Part shown: piece after piece, positions 1-14,309 of the stretch
Numbering within the stretch: position 1 is the stretch's first letter
Layout: the number at the start of each line of letters is the position of its first letter
DNA from: Lathyrus oleraceus
Lineage: Eukaryota > Streptophyta > Magnoliopsida > Fabales > Fabaceae
DNA length: 64,000 bases
Direction of reading: 5' to 3'
Assembly: GCF_024323335.1 (NCBI RefSeq)
Contig: NC_066583.1
Span: 13,730,665 to 13,794,664 of the forward strand
Position numbers and translations under genes: made by a program
Notes under the pieces: model-generated
Told to the model about the DNA's origin: nothing
The model's input: the letters and a program-made list of their open reading frames with translations, nothing else
Databases searched by the model: none

Positions 1-2
1 AT

Positions 3-248
3 TTGGTCAGTGAGTTTGCAGTGAAAGAAACCAATCCGTCCGGATGCCGCCAATGTGAAGTCAACAAGGCTTATTTGATTGAATTTGCTAAAGAGATTGT
101 TGAGGAGATAGATTGCAGAGTCGAAAAGCTTAACAAGTTAGAAAAACTGAAGAAAAAGATTGCAATGGAAAAGAGGAAAAATTTATGGTTAATGTTTGTA
201 ATTGGTCTGTCATGGATGTTGATAGCAGCTATGGTTAAGTTAGTCTAA
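3..248 (+). pseudogene. C-terminal part of a GRF-type/coiled-coil membrane-anchored protein
   Basis: An open frame of 81 codons that runs in from the window edge; the first codon seen is TTG, so the true start is upstream. The visible part has a small Cys motif (CRQC), a charged heptad-like stretch rich in Lys, Glu and Leu (about residues 25-58) and a hydrophobic C-terminal segment of about 20 residues that looks like a single membrane anchor. This layout matches the tail of plant GRF zinc-finger proteins, which are often seen with MULE transposases; the zinc finger itself would lie upstream and is not visible. It is transcribed away from the transposase. Assignment to the MULE is inferred from proximity. 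Confidence 0.45.
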
Positions 249-912
249 TGAGTCTGTCATGTAATTGTTATGTCATTAGTGTTTTTCAGCAATGTAATGT
301 TGAACTTGTAATGTGTTCATCAATGAAATGTAATCTGTTCATCAATCTTAAACTGTCAGTGCAGCATCATTATTTGATTAAACTTTCAGCATTCAATCTA
401 CCAATAATGACAGAAAAAAGTTATATCATAATGAAAGAGCAAAATTGCAAAATCATCAGAAAACTACAGAACAATTTTATAGTCAGTAATTCTAAAGAAA
501 ATATGACATAGTAAACATATAAATAAATTGAAATATATTAATGTAGTCTATCTCTTAAACTTTTTCAGTGCAGAATTCAAGGTGAATGTAATTAAATACT
601 TTGGCTTTTTCTTTAGGTCCTGCAGAATTCATGGTTTTGTTGTAAGATTAGTGCACAGACTAGCCATGGCTCTTTGCAGAATTCATGGTTTATGAAAAAC
701 AAGAAAAAAATGTGACAGACTAGCCATTGTGTTTTATAGACAATACACACCAATAATGTTAAACTGATACATTAGAATTGATCATCACAATAAGTGCATA
801 TGTTTGTTACAAAAGGATTACAAAATACATGTCTTCAAAGATCAGTTGGCATTACAAAAGAGTTTTCCAAAAGGATTACAAAATACATAGCAGAAACATA
901 ATAATCAGTCCC
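249..912. other. Non-coding interior of the MULE
   Basis: No gene seen. It separates the tail of the GRF-like ORF from the convergent 3' end of the transposase gene. It contains short direct repeats: TGCAGAATTCATGGTTT-like units near 570-690 and AAAAGGATTACAAAATACAT near 812 and 870. These look like small local duplications. Confidence 0.5.
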
Positions 913-3735
913 TCATTTTGAAGTGGGTATGTCTTCATTTTCTGGTAGGGTAATTGGTTTGTCACTAGATATTCCTTCACCTGTTATGGGTCTTTTAAAC
1001 CAACTCAACTTGATCCTCTCACTTTGCCTTCTTTTGATGATAGGTTTTTTTTCAACCCTTTTTCTGGATTGTTTTGTGATTGAGGCAGCCACACTAGATC
1101 CTGTTTGACTCATAATAGTTGGAACAGGCATATCAGTTGGAGGCTGTGGATCAGTTGGAACAGGCACATTTGTTGGAACAGTCATATCAGTTGCAGTTGG
1201 GGCAGGCATATCAGATGCAGTTGGCATATCATTTGCAGTTGGCATATCAGTTGCAGTTGGCACATGTCCTTTTTTAGGTTTTCTCAACAATGTAAGACAC
1301 AATGTATGGTTGTCATCACAATGCATATCACAATGAAGAATGTAAGACAGAATGTAGAATGTAAGACAAAATGTATATCACAATGAATTACCTTTCTTTT
1401 AAGTGCATTGGGATCCTGAGTGGTAGCCTTACAAGTCATAGCATTGTGACCAAAATTATCACATTTGGTGCACTTATATGCAACACCAGATCTTCTCTTC
1501 CTTGCACCATCCTCTCCACTTTCTCTTATCCTAATCTTCTTAGGTCTACCAGGACCATTTTTATATGCAGGTGGTAGAGGTGGTTCCATCTCAACTTCTG
1601 GCCACATATCTTGACCATTGATTGGACTTACTGAAAATCCATAACATAGTGCAAACTTTTCTCTTGTGTAACAAGCATCAACAAATTCATCAGGGTTTTG
1701 CTTTCTATAACTCAGAGCAGCTACAGCATGCCTACATGGAATTCCTACTAATTCCCAAAAATTACAACTACATGACCTTTTAGCAATGTCAACAATAAAT
1801 TCATGTGTGTTGTAACTATGTGTAACCTGAAAAGTCTCAGCAATTGACCATGTTGGCAACCAATGACCACTATTGAACACCTCATTAACCTTCTCCTAGG
1901 TATTGGCATCACCTTATGTGGCCAATTTTCTAGTTTACTTGCAGAGGTGGATAACCTATTCATCAGATATTTTCTTATCCACTCACACATTGTGAGTATA
2001 GGTTTGTCCCTAGCAGCTAGAATGGTAGCATTAAAAGACTCTGAGATATTATTCATCAATGTATCACATTTAGGGTAAAAAGAAAAGGCATGCTTACACC
2101 AGCTTTTGGTAGGAACAACCATCAACCAAGTCCAAGCATTGGGATCTGCATTCTTCAATTCATTCATCTTTTGGACCCATGCCTGATAGTATGTGGCTTT
2201 AGCAGCTCCCATCATTAAATCTCTAATAAGGGCTCCTCCACCAAACCTTTTCTTGAAATTAGCATACAAGTGCCTAAGACATAATCTATGCTCAATAGTA
2301 TCAGACAATTCTTCAAATACAGCCACAAGTCCCTGATACAAAATAGAAATTTTTTCAACATTTAGAGAATAGAATAATTTGCAACAGAAAGATAGAGTTA
2401 AATACATACCTTCTGTTGATCAGAGATAAATACATATCTTCTATCCTGACCAATGTCCTCCATTAGTAGTTGTATAAACCATCTCCAACTCTCCTTTGTT
2501 TCATTTTCAACCACACCAAATGCCAAAGGGAAGTATTGATCATTAGCATCCCTGCCTACAGCAATAAGTAACTGTCCACCATACTTGGTCTTTAAGTGAC
2601 ATCCATCAACCCCCACAAATGGTCTGCATCCATGAATAAAGCCTTTCTTACAGCCATCAAAACAGAAATAAAATGACCCAAACCTTGGTTGTATGGATGG
2701 ACTAGGTCTTTCTACATTTATCTTCACAGTGTTGCCATGGTTTACCCTTCTTAGTTCTTCTGCATACCTCCATATGGAAGCATACTGATTGTCAGCATCA
2801 CCTTCAATTATCTTCTTGGCAATTAGCTTAGCCCTCCATGCTTTTGCAACAGTAATACCCACAGAATATGTTTGCCTCATATCTTGGATGATGTCTCTTA
2901 TCCTGACTGTATCAGAAGTTTGCATCCTCTTTACCACATGCTTGGCCACCCACTTTGAGCTAGCAGACTTGTTGTTCAAAACCCTAGCACATGTGTGCTT
3001 ATGTACAAGTGTTTTTATAGCAAAAGTCTCCTTGTGGCCCACCTTAGAGCATAAGACTAAAAACCCACATTTATGCTTACACACCACCCTTACCCTATCT
3101 CCCTCATTTTTCACAAAAGAAATTTCCCTCCCATTAAGCACTGACCACTCACGGATAGCTGCCCTAAAGTCATCAAGTGTGTTGAATTCCATACCCCACT
3201 TGAATATAAAGTCTTTGTTTAGATGCTCTTTCCTAAACCTAGCATACTTGGGCCTTTCTTCATCACAAGAATCATCTGGGTCAGAACTATTCAACTCATC
3301 ACTATAGTATACATCATCTGAATCCATACTCTTATTGGGCTCCTCCATACTGTTATTGGGCTCCTCCCTAATAGGCTTAGTAACATCTATTCCTTCAAAA
3401 CCATCAAAGTAAGCAGTAGCTCTTTCATCTTCACTGTCATCTAACCCCTCTACCTTCTCCTCATCTAACATTACAATTCCATTATCAGGGGGGTGGTCAT
3501 CATCATTCACACATTTAGGTTCCCTATCAGCAGGGTCCATGTTCCCAGTACTATGTTCAACATACAAATCTCCTTTCACATTCATTGCACTAAAGTATAG
3601 AGCAAAATCATCAACAGCATCATCATCTTTCCTAATCAGAAAAAAACCATCTTGAATTTCTAAAACTTTTGTCCATACCCTAACACAATCAGCCTTATAC
3701 CCTAACCTACTCAACAACTTCTCAATGTTATCCAT
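913..3735 (-). pseudogene. MULE transposase (MuDR family), three exons, frameshifted
   Basis: Cut-and-paste transposase of the MuDR/MULE family. Exon 1 (3735-2410) carries an acidic N-terminal region, a MuDR-type DNA-binding region and the start of the catalytic core, ending in SDQQK. An intron with GT at 2409-2408 and AG at 2334-2333 joins in phase to exon 2 (2332 down), which starts GLVAVF, giving the family's DQQKG motif. Exon 2 continues through the core to a SWIM zinc finger (CSCNFW...CRHA) and a zinc knuckle (CTKC...H...C). Near 1890-1905 the frame shifts, and a stop lies at the same place in the downstream frame, so the core and the SWIM region are no longer joined. A second likely intron (GT after ALKRK, AG before KPKKGH near 1287) leads to a Pro/Thr-rich repeat tail ending near 913. 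Confidence 0.86.
1118..1265 (-). repeat. In-frame minisatellite in the transposase tail
   Basis: About eight loose copies of an 18-bp unit around CATATCAGTTGCAGTTGG (plus-strand view) encode a run of MPTATD-like hexapeptides in the last exon of the transposase. The units differ by point changes and small omissions, so copy number probably varies between copies of the element. Confidence 0.65.
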
Positions 3736-4256
3736 GTTCCAATTTGAAACATGTATCCCATTAACTGTCGTATCCGTACCCCCTCTGTATATAATTTCTT
3801 CTTCAAAAACCCTGTAAAATTCACCCCCATGGTGGAGTGTAACACTAAAGTGTTGTGAATCCTGTCAATATATTATACCCACATGTCAAAGATTGTTGAT
3901 TTCAAAATTTTACCCTACGACATTGATGAACTTCAAATTTTTACTAACCTCGGACTTTGGACACTTCACTGAGCTCGTCTTCACTGAGCTGGATCGCTTC
4001 TTCGTATTCGCTGAGGTTGTCTTCATCTTCGTCTTCACTGCGGTCGTCTTTCTCGTTTGCTTCGTTCCCTGCATTCTTCTTCTTCGTCTTCGTCTTCCCC
4101 TGGAAATTTCGTCTTCGTCTTCCCTGCTATGTTCAGAACCCTAATTTTCTAAGGGGGTATTTGAAATTAAAAAGTGTAAAATGACACATAATCACTTTAA
4201 CAAAATTAAAAATATGCCAGGTGTAGGACCTCTTATTAGATTCCATGCCACCTGGA

Positions 4257-4375
4257 TATTAGGGGGTTCTATGAAGGAATCTACATAACATAAGGGGGGG
4301 TTTACAAAAAATATTTTTACAGGGGGGTAATCCTAAACTCGCTAACATTACAGGGGGGAAAAGTGTATTTAACCC
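4257..4375. repeat. Putative MULE terminal inverted repeat (right end)
   Basis: G-run-rich block with repeated AGGGGGG-type units and the terminus GTATTTAACCC at 4365-4375. It follows the upstream flank of the transposase start codon and is the last element-like sequence before AT-rich DNA. Its partner would be outside the window. Confidence 0.5.
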
Positions 4376-4769
4376 TTTATTATTTCACTAATTACTAGAG
4401 GCATTCGCCAGCACATTGTTTTGGAAAAGTATCGTATCAAGTGTGGAGACTATATATAAGTAATTAAATTTATTTATAATTAATCTCTTTTAATATAATT
4501 TTTAATGTACTAGTCAAGTCAATCATCAATTTTTTGACCAAATAATTAAGAGATTTAAATATTTAGTACTTGTATGCAAGTATATTGGCCTCTTTTTAGC
4601 ATTTTAAATTTGTCATAAATAAAAGTCACATTTCAAATATAACCTTTTCACTCTTTTTTCTTCCCCTTTCCTTTCTTACTAGAGATTCAAACTTAACTTA
4701 TATTGTGGATACATTTGTTTCTATTATGAATAGATCATCGACTTCATTTTTAAACTATAATTATTTGTT
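4376..4769. other. AT-rich intergenic DNA
   Basis: No gene or recognised element. It lies between the MULE end and the LINE remnant. Confidence 0.4.
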
Positions 4770-5150
4770 AAAACTTATCAAAAATTTAAAATTAGATAGA
4801 CCTAACTTGTTCATGATCATATTTGGTATAATAACTAATGGAACATGATCCCACCAAGTGAAGTTTAAGAGAGATAAATCATTAATGACAAGTTTGTCTA
4901 TACAATGGTTGTCTTTTTCAAAGGTATCAATAATAGTGAAATGCATATTGATGTTCACCCATGTATATTTTTTATTTGCTAAGGAACAAGATAAAAAGAC
5001 TTGCAAGTCAAGGTAGCTAATAAGGAGAGACAAAGGAACCAAGACTATCACCAACACTATTCTTGAAAATATCTACGCAGGCTAATGGACCATGGCATCC
5101 AAGAATAGCACCATCAATATTGCACATGATCCAATTGAGAATAGGAGAGT
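4770..5150 (-). pseudogene. LINE (L1-type) ORF2 RNase H remnant
   Basis: Reading the minus strand from about 5150 gives, across frames, the order typical of the C-terminal RNase H of plant LINE ORF2: a CNIDG start with the first catalytic Asp, a GxxxDIFKN segment, then a long open stretch (5057-4761) with DNHCIDKL, FTWWD and LGLSNFKF, the usual end of such proteins. The rest of the element is not recognisable. The frame changes near 5060 and the catalytic set is incomplete, so this is a dead 3' end. It lies on the strand opposite to the LINE at 8700-9985, so the two are separate insertions. Confidence 0.6.
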
Positions 5151-6119
5151 ATCATATAACTTCAATAAATTCAAATATTTAGTGTTGGCTACCATATTTT
5201 ATACTGTCAAAAGATGGTAGCCAACATAAACTCCAAATGACAATACAAAATAACATAAACAAACATATGAATAAGAACATTGTTACTAATATCAATTCTA
5301 AATTATAGTATAGAATATCATTTCAAATAGATTGAACCATTAATAAGCTCTGTCACTAGAAAATAACATTGTTACTAACACTAAATCCAACCCCAAATAG
5401 ACAACCTCAAACATCAATAACATATTCAACCATCTTCATCATCTTTTTAATCTTTTTATCCATGTTCGTGTGTTTGTTTATGTTATTTTGTACTATCGTT
5501 TGGAATTTGTGTTGCAATCTTTTATTGAATTGATGTTTGAAATTAATGTAATATTGTGTCTAAATTATATCTTTGTAACCTTGTGTTCAATTGATATTAG
5601 TTTCATTATATTTTGAAGTTATGTTATTACAATTTATTCATTTACATAACCTATGTTGACCAAATTGTACATCAAACTATGTTATAAACTTTCACTTTTA
5701 AAGTTACTTCAACACATATGTGCAGCCAATTAATTTATTGCAAGTTGCTTTGATTTAAAACTTGTGATATGAGACTAATGATATAAATATGTTCAAGTTG
5801 TTCATCAACAATTTATTACAATTGTGCTTCTACACTTATATTCAACCAATTAATTCATGTGCACAACCTCTGATACAAAACTTGTGTTATAAAAGCTTTA
5901 AAGTTGTACATCAACAACTTATTTAAATTAGACAACAATATTTGTTAGAGGTGTGTATTAGCACCTATTTATAATCATAATATTGTACTAGTGTTACATC
6001 AAAATATGACATCAACATTACATCACAATATAAGACCAATGTGATAAAAAAATATTAAACAAAAAGTCATGGCGTAGTTGGTCAACATTACATCCAAATA
6101 TAACACCAGTATATTAATG
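5151..6119. other. AT-rich DNA, nothing recognised
   Basis: About 970 bp with many short AT-rich phrases repeated imperfectly (for example CAACTTATT and TTGTGTTATAAA-like words). No coding similarity seen on either strand. Confidence 0.4.
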
Positions 6120-7180
6120 TAACATAAACCCTAAACACATCAAGGTTGACTTAAAATGGTCGTTTCCACTTTTGCAGAAGTTTTCTTCTTCTTTGTAACT
6201 AGTTGTGTTGATGTTGTAGTATGTGGTTCATGTTGCATGTTATGTTCCAAGCTATGTTGATGTTGCAGCGTGTCATGGTCCATGCTATGTTGATGTTGCA
6301 TCATGTTGTGGTATAGGTTATGTGATGTTACATCATATGATATGTTAGGTTGTATTGAGAGTGCATCATGATGTGATTCAAGATGTGTATTTGAATTTGA
6401 TGATGGTTAATATGCATCTTGTGTTAAAGGTGGTGGAAGATTGCATGTTTCTTTTTTGTCTCCACCCATATGAAACATACTACATTTAACTCTAAGTCTT
6501 ATCTTTTTCAACTGTGTTCCATCTCTCTTCATTTCTCCAAGTCTATTTGTTTCTTTTCTTCTTTGGCCTTCCTGGTTGTCTTTTTATAGGTGGTGGTTAA
6601 AAATCACCAAACACAGTATTGATTCATAAAGGTTTTCCATATGCTAGAAAAATCATGTGACTGTAACAAACTTTATAACACTCTTTTTTGTAGTAGTCAA
6701 GAATAAATTGGTCTACATCCAAGGCTTGATCCTTCATGCAGAAAATAACGTGACTATAAGAAAGTCATGTCAATATCCATTTTTTATATTAGCATTCCTT
6801 TTTTGACATACTCATAGTATATTTATTCCCACTAAAGAGATGTTTCTAACCTTATGGTCATGTGCTCCCTAGCACGCCTTGCAGTAAATAAATCATTAAT
6901 CATTTTGCATTAGTAATTAATAACCAAAGTACATAATTAAATAATAAAGTAAATCTAGTTGAATAATTTTACCAGATAAGAATCCAATTAGTTATAGTTT
7001 TTATTCATTCTCTATATTTTTTCTGATTTTAGGAAGTATGTTCCCTTCATACTTAGCAATTTTATGCCTATTTGATTTTCACCCCTCCGTCATGCACACT
7101 CTTATCTCTTCTATCATTTTCATAATTTGTTTGGATTGAAAGCCTCTAACATATTTTTGACCAAGGTATCGCATCTTGGA
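6120..7180 (-). pseudogene. Second, heavily decayed MULE transposase C-terminal region
   Basis: On the minus strand, in broken frames, this shows the C-terminal half of a MULE transposase in the right order: around 7130-6980 a segment of the NN-x-ESFN...MIEEIRV...W.GNI.PKI type; around 6720-6560 a stretch with VDQFILDYYKKECY and a PPPIKR-GRPKK-type basic tail; and around 6480 a zinc-knuckle-like CSMFHMGG...TC. Stops and frameshifts are frequent. The sequence is unlike the 913-3735 transposase at the base level, so this is a different and older family member. Its ends are not found; C-rich and T-rich repeats at 7200-7320 may be part of a terminal repeat. Confidence 0.55.
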
Positions 7181-8699
7181 CTACTTGGATTTAAACATTA
7201 CTATGTAGTCCCCCATTTAATTTAGTATTATAGTTTAGTTCCCCATCTATTTAGCATTATATTATAGTCTCCCACTTATTTCATTGTTACACTCTAGTCC
7301 TTATTTTACTCCACTTTGGTTTCACTTTCATCACATGTCCCAACTTTGTGTCTTTTTCAAAACACTAGGCTCTCTCTCATAATTAACTCCATTAATATAT
7401 GTGAACCTTTATAAGAATTAACCTTAGTGAGTTATTTCTCAGCATCAAATTCATTCAATATAGGTGAATCTTTATCCACATCCACTACAGTGGATCCTAC
7501 AACATTATATTTAAGTGATAATGATATTTCTTTTAAAATTATATTTGTGACACTAGGTGGACCATATATAAATGCACATTCACATGCATAAATACAATAT
7601 TTTTATCTTAGTTGTATCTAAATCGTCTTTTAGAAAAATCAACTCAATTATGTCCATGGGTCATCAAACCATAAACTCTTTACAATTGGGTACCCGAGTC
7701 CTATAAGTTACCTATTACTTCAAAATATTACTAGTAAGCTGATTTACAATCCCCCATGACCTCAATTCCATTGAAACCTAAATGAACAAATTCACTACCC
7801 CCTCCCCTCCTCATGGTATACGATACATTAAAATCTAACCTCCAACAAAAAAGCCCTAATCAATAGTGGAAGAAGGAGATGTACTAAAAGCTTTGATATG
7901 ACACACATAAGAGAACAAAAATAATAGTCTAAGGAGAAATACAAAAAAAAATTAAAATAACATTGGTAAAAAAGAATGAATATGATGATGAATCGTTACA
8001 ACGTTTTGTGAGGTGAAAGAGATTTAGTGGTTGTCGTGTTCTTCTGGTAAATCTTGAGCAAATATTGTCTAGTGAAGTGAAGGCGATTGATTATAATTTG
8101 ATATCTGTCTTCGTCTCAACAATAATTCAATTTAGGGTTTTTTAGTTGCAATGTTCAACCTCTTTGTCTTAGTACGAGAGAAATGTCTTCATCCACCATG
8201 TTGCATCACAATAAGGCATAAGCCCATGAAATATTAAAAATGTCACTTGTAATGCCAAATAAAAAAAAATTAATATTATTGACAAAAAACTGACATAAAT
8301 GACCACATCGACTAACAAAGGTGTATTTGAGAAACTAATAGTAACATTTAATGAACAAAACAACAACATGAAACAAACAATTTAGTTAAGAGACCACATA
8401 TCTAATTGAGACTACCTTTTAAAAAGGGGTTAATATAAAAAATCTTTTTTTTTGAAAACTTGGTATTCGATCCTAGAAAGTGTTCACTAACACAAAAGTT
8501 GTTAGCATCTCGCGGGATTTAAACCTAAAACATTACAAGAAGCACACTTTTAAGACACAAGTTTTCACAAACATATCAGCCTCATGAAAATAATTATTAA
8601 ACGTGTTACTTTTTTCTTTTAGGTGAGTGAACCTATTGAGTAGAAAAATAAATGAGGTTTTATTATAAATAAATTAATAATGAATTTGCATATTTCATC
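7181..8699. other. AT-rich DNA, no gene recognised
   Basis: Contains a repeated phrase near 7200-7290 (TTTAGCATTATATTATAGTC-like and TTAGTATTATAGTTTAGTT-like units next to CCCC), perhaps the outer end of the old MULE at 6120-7180. The rest shows no protein similarity. Confidence 0.35.
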
Positions 8700-9985
8700 A
8701 ACGCCAATGATAAAGTTGCAAATTTCATTTTTTATGCTAATTGGCATTTCCCTGATTCAATCCTGAATTTGATCCCTTACCTACCTTTGCTTGCTAAACA
8801 AGTCATTATCCCATTAGACATCTGCGAGGATTCTAGAGTCTGGATCCATAATTTTTCTGGCTAGCTTTCTATGAAGGATGCTTATGAATTTAAAGACAGA
8901 CCTACTCCCACCACTCCTTGGGCTAAGCACATATAGAACACTAACGTTCCTCCTTCAAAAGTTTTTTTTTGGTTTGGAGGCTCTATCATAATAAAATGCC
9001 TACATATGACAACCTTAGCCTTCGAGGATGCAATTTTCCTTCTATGTGCAATCTATGTTACTCTGAGCAAGAATCGTCTTCACATCTTTTCTTCACTTGT
9101 TCATTTGCTTGCAGACTTTGGAGGTGGTTTTCTTCAATAATAGACTTGAATATTACCTGCAACTCCCATTCCTCAGGCCTTTGATGTGCGTGATAGAGAT
9201 TGGAATCCTCAATGTAGATTGGTTATTCAAGCTTCCATGGTTGTTATCCTCAAATGTATCTAGTCTGCTAGGAATTCCCATAGATTTGATAACAAAATTA
9301 CTCAATGGAACAAGGTTATTGCTTGGATCATTTCTGAAGTGCCCATTATTTCATCTCTATCCAAGAAGACGTCTAGCTCTTCTATCAGGGACTTTTCCAT
9401 CAACAAAAAGTTCAAAATCTCTATTCATCCTCCCATAGCTCCTAGAATCATTGAAGTGTTATGTCATCCTCCTACTTGTGGATGGGTGGAATGTAACACT
9501 GATGGTAACTTCCTTCTTCCCAAAGCTACTTGTGGTGGCATCTTCAAAGACTTCAAGGGCGATTTTCTGTTAGGCTTTGTTGAGAATATTGACTTCTCTT
9601 CTTCCTTTCAAGCCGAGCTTTGTGGTCTTATGCGAGGTATTGAGCTAGCTCATGCCAGGCATTGGAAAAAGTTATGGATTGAAAACAATGCTTCTCTCTC
9701 TTTGCTTGCTTTCAAGAATTCCCTATCGGTTCCATGGAGGTTAGAAAACAATTGGCTGAACTGTTTGGCCATTCTAAGGTCCATGGTTTTCTTTATTTCA
9801 CACATCTTTCGCGAGGGCAATCATTGTGCAGACACCCTTGCCTCTTTAGATATTGATGCTCCTAAAATTGTGATCATGGATTCCACTCCTAATCTCATCT
9901 CCTCTCTATTGGTTCATGATAAGCTTGGACTCCCCAACTTTAGATTTTGTACTATTTTTTCTCTCTAAATTTCATTCTCCTTTTG
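8700..9985 (+). mobile_element. 3' end of an L1-type LINE, 5' truncated
   Basis: From about 8700 the plus strand reads like the end of a plant LINE ORF2: a linker with VIIPLDICEDSRVWIHNFSG and LSMKDAYEF, a zf-RVT zinc-binding region (CNFPSMCNLC...HLFFTC, about 9029-9109), then an RNase H domain (9339-9968). Frames change at 8870-8970, 9100-9190 and about 9330. The 5' part with endonuclease and RT is missing, as usual for LINEs that stopped reverse transcription early. The element ends just after the stop codon with a short A run near 9990; no clear target-site duplication was found. Confidence 0.72.
9339..9968 (+). pseudogene. LINE ORF2 RNase H domain
   Basis: A long open stretch carrying a plant-type RNase H: CNTDG with the first acidic residue (about residue 53), CGGIFKD, FQAELCGL with the catalytic Glu, then IENNASLSLL where the third acidic position is Asn, and HIFREGNHCADTLA near the C-terminus, ending LGLPNFRF. 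Known role: removal of the RNA strand after target-primed reverse transcription. The Asn at the third acidic site would be expected to cripple the nuclease, which fits a dead copy. The start codon given by the frame is only the first Met, not a real start, because the domain belongs to a larger polyprotein. Confidence 0.7.
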
Positions 9986-10290
9986 CCTAAAAAAAGTTAA
10001 TAATGAAAAGCACATATTTAAAATAACAGAGGCTTTTCTTTTAAAATTGTTAAAAAAAAAACTTTTTAAGAAAAGAAAGCATGTCTTGTTTGCAAGAACA
10101 TTTTGTGTTTTATGTTTTAATTATAAAGTATTTCTCTGTATTCTATTTATTTATTTTATGAAATTTAGCAGTAAAACTTAATAGTTTAAATTTCATGAGA
10201 TAATTTCAAAATGATTATTTGAAATAATATTTTCAAATTTTAATTAAATAATTGTATTATAAATATATATAATTTTATATTAAAAATCAT
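9986..10290. other. AT-rich DNA, nothing recognised
   Basis: About 300 bp of AT-rich sequence between the LINE end and the MITE-like block. No coding or repeat signal. Confidence 0.35.
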
Positions 10291-10690
10291 ATATAAGCTC
10301 TGTTTGATAAAAATAGCGGTTGAATGATAAGCTAGTTTATAACTTATGTCTGATGGCTGATGACTGATGACGGATAATTTATAGCTTATAGCTGATGGTT
10401 AATGACTGATAGCTGATAAATTAGTTGAAGTATTCGATAAAATTAATAATTAACTAACTTAAATATAAAATGAGATAAACGACATTTAATACATATTTAT
10501 TTTATTTTAAATTAAAATAAATTATAAAAAATAAAAAAGAATTTTGTTAAAATAATAAAGATAAAAACGAAAGAAAAGATAATAAACTATAAATTATAAA
10601 CTAAAATACTATTTAAAATAGCGTATAGAAAATAAACTATAAGATAATAAAATAAATTATAAACGCATTATAAAAATAGCATTACTTAAT
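10291..10690. mobile_element. Possible MITE (hAT-like, GCTGATAGCTTATA type)
   Basis: Begins with AGCTCTGTTTGATAAAAATAG and is full of GCTGATGAC, GCTTATAGCTGATGG and GATAAGCTAG-type words, then AT-rich DNA, then AATAAACTATAAGATAATAAAAT and TTATAAAAATAGC. This matches the general look of short non-autonomous elements common in dicots, but I could not pair clean terminal inverted repeats, so the limits are approximate. Confidence 0.32.
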
Positions 10691-12659
<1,969 letters not shown>

Positions 12660-13843
12660 ATGTTGGACCGAATTTCTAGGACAACTTGTCCAACTTTTTA
12701 TACCAAAATAAACACACTATGACAACAATAATAAATCAAGATAAAATAATAAAGAACACAAGAGAATTGGTAATCCGGTTTGGTGCAAACAACACCTACG
12801 TCTAGAGGATACTCTACCCAAGAAAGGAAATCCACTCTTTAATATAATTAGTACAATCTGTCTTAGATGAACAAGCCCCTTATTCAATGCCCCTTTTCTT
12901 AATTATATCCCCAGTGTATTACTATTTAGGCCCCCCTAAATAAGAGAATCCCTTTCTCACTTTCTCTCAATCACTAACCCTAGTGATCCACAACAATAAT
13001 CAAGTGATCAATGTTAAATTATAACTCAGCTACACAAACCATCTATTATGTCTTATGATACGAATGAAACAATAATGTGGTGTATAATTAACATAAACAA
13101 TAACTCGGCCTTAAACACAAAAGTTATCACTCTAAAACTTGTGGTCTTCAAGGAATGAAAATAGTCCTATATATAGAAATCTATGGTTGGGCTTTTTTCT
13201 TTGGATTTTGGCAAAGATCTTGTCCAAATATTATGGAGATTCAGTTAGGATTTGTTTCTACAAATCATCTCCACAAAAGATTTGATTATTTGAATTCAAA
13301 TTTAAATCTCGATGATTTAAGATTAAATAATCAAACGAATCATATTGCTAAAGATATCAACAATCCTTATTGTACAAGTAACATAAATGTGTTATAGATA
13401 GTTGGAAAATGTGTGCATATAACAACAACACACATCAGAGCAAACCAACAACAACAGAAGTTAGAAAAATGTGGTTGCTATACATTAGTCAATTAGACAC
13501 ATAATGCTCCCATAAATAGTCAGTTATGCAATCATTTAAGATCAGTTTGTCATGCATGCGCATACAACTATTAGTTAGTTAGTAGCCACACTACTCAAAT
13601 ACACACCATTATTCCCCATTTTTTCCACAATTTGGAAAATGTATTCCTCAGAAAAATCAGTCAGTTAGCACAAAGTTCAGTATGTTAGAACATACACACA
13701 ACATATCAGGAGTAGACAAACAACAATAATCATGAGGACAAATGTCGAACAAGATGCTAGAGCATCAATTTAAATATTATAAAAACCATAAGGTTATTAA
13801 GCCATTATATATCCATGATTGTTTAGGAGTTATTATAGATCTA
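12660..13843 (-). repeat. Candidate LTR of the copia element (3' side)
   Basis: On the minus strand the block would start TGTTAGATC (13843) and end GGTCCAACA (12660), so it has TG...CA-type ends. It contains a stretch around 12760-12860 with wording common in legume copia LTRs and lies downstream, in minus orientation, of copia RT-RNase H. No second copy is present for comparison and no good purine tract sits just before it, so the limits are tentative. Confidence 0.38.
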
Positions 13844-13899
13844 ACAATAAAACAAGGAAAATCAATGGTATAAAAACACTTGGAAAAATAAGTCTTCGG

Positions 13900-14309
13900 A
13901 CTTAATCTCTAGACCAAGAACTTGAATCCATGAAGGTAACCCAATATTCATCATCATCGGAGTCACTCTCTTGAACAAGTTCCTTCTTCACAGTCTTCAT
14001 CTTTGTTACAAATGTCTTCCCAGTCACATATGTTCCAGTTGGTGGTCAACCATGTGTATCTACAACATTTGCAGAAGAAGTGGAACCAACTCCATTGGTC
14101 TTATTTTTCTCATCCTCAAGAAATCTATCAATAGCCTTACTGATAGTGATTCCCTTGTTAGAGGAACGTATCTTTGGATTCTCAGAATTTTTACTCATAT
14201 AAGCCCTTGAAGGATAAGATAAAGAACAATTTTCTGAGAGTAAGAGAAAGATATGTGTATTCTTTCTTGTAACAAAGGACCACATAAATAGAGGGTTTGA
14301 AAAAAACAT
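13900..14309 (-). pseudogene. Small ORF downstream of copia RNase H
   Basis: A Ser/Lys/Asp-rich frame that starts within 14309-14046, is closed by a stop, and continues in the same direction as an acidic stretch (ESDSDD-like) to about 13910. SIRE/Maximus copia elements carry an extra, env-like ORF in this position; whether this is the N-terminal part of one is an inference from place only, since the sequence shows no signal peptide, membrane segment or known domain. Confidence 0.33.

Larger units (their letters stand above)
1..4375 (-). mobile_element. MULE (Mutator-like) DNA transposon, partial
   Basis: A Mutator-like element whose transposase reads on the minus strand. Its right end is placed at about 4375 because the block 4257-4375 carries repeated runs of G on the plus strand and ends in GTATTTAACCC, so read from the outside the element begins GGGTTAAATAC followed by C-rich runs, a form common at MULE ends in legumes. 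The left end lies outside the window, so the matching terminal inverted repeat and target-site duplication cannot be checked. The element holds the transposase gene (913-3735) and, on the opposite strand at the window edge, a GRF-type ORF. The transposase is broken, so this copy is probably non-autonomous now. Confidence 0.78.

Noticed and set aside
3893..4184. Plus-strand Ser/Phe-rich ORFs of 75-83 codons next to the MULE transposase start
   Set aside because: They sit on the strand opposite to the transposase leader, in a low-complexity CTTCGTC repeat, with no known motif.
8169..8369. Hydrophobic minus-strand ORF of 66 codons as a membrane protein
   Set aside because: AT-rich DNA gives Phe/Leu/Ile-rich chance frames; no upstream signals or homology seen.
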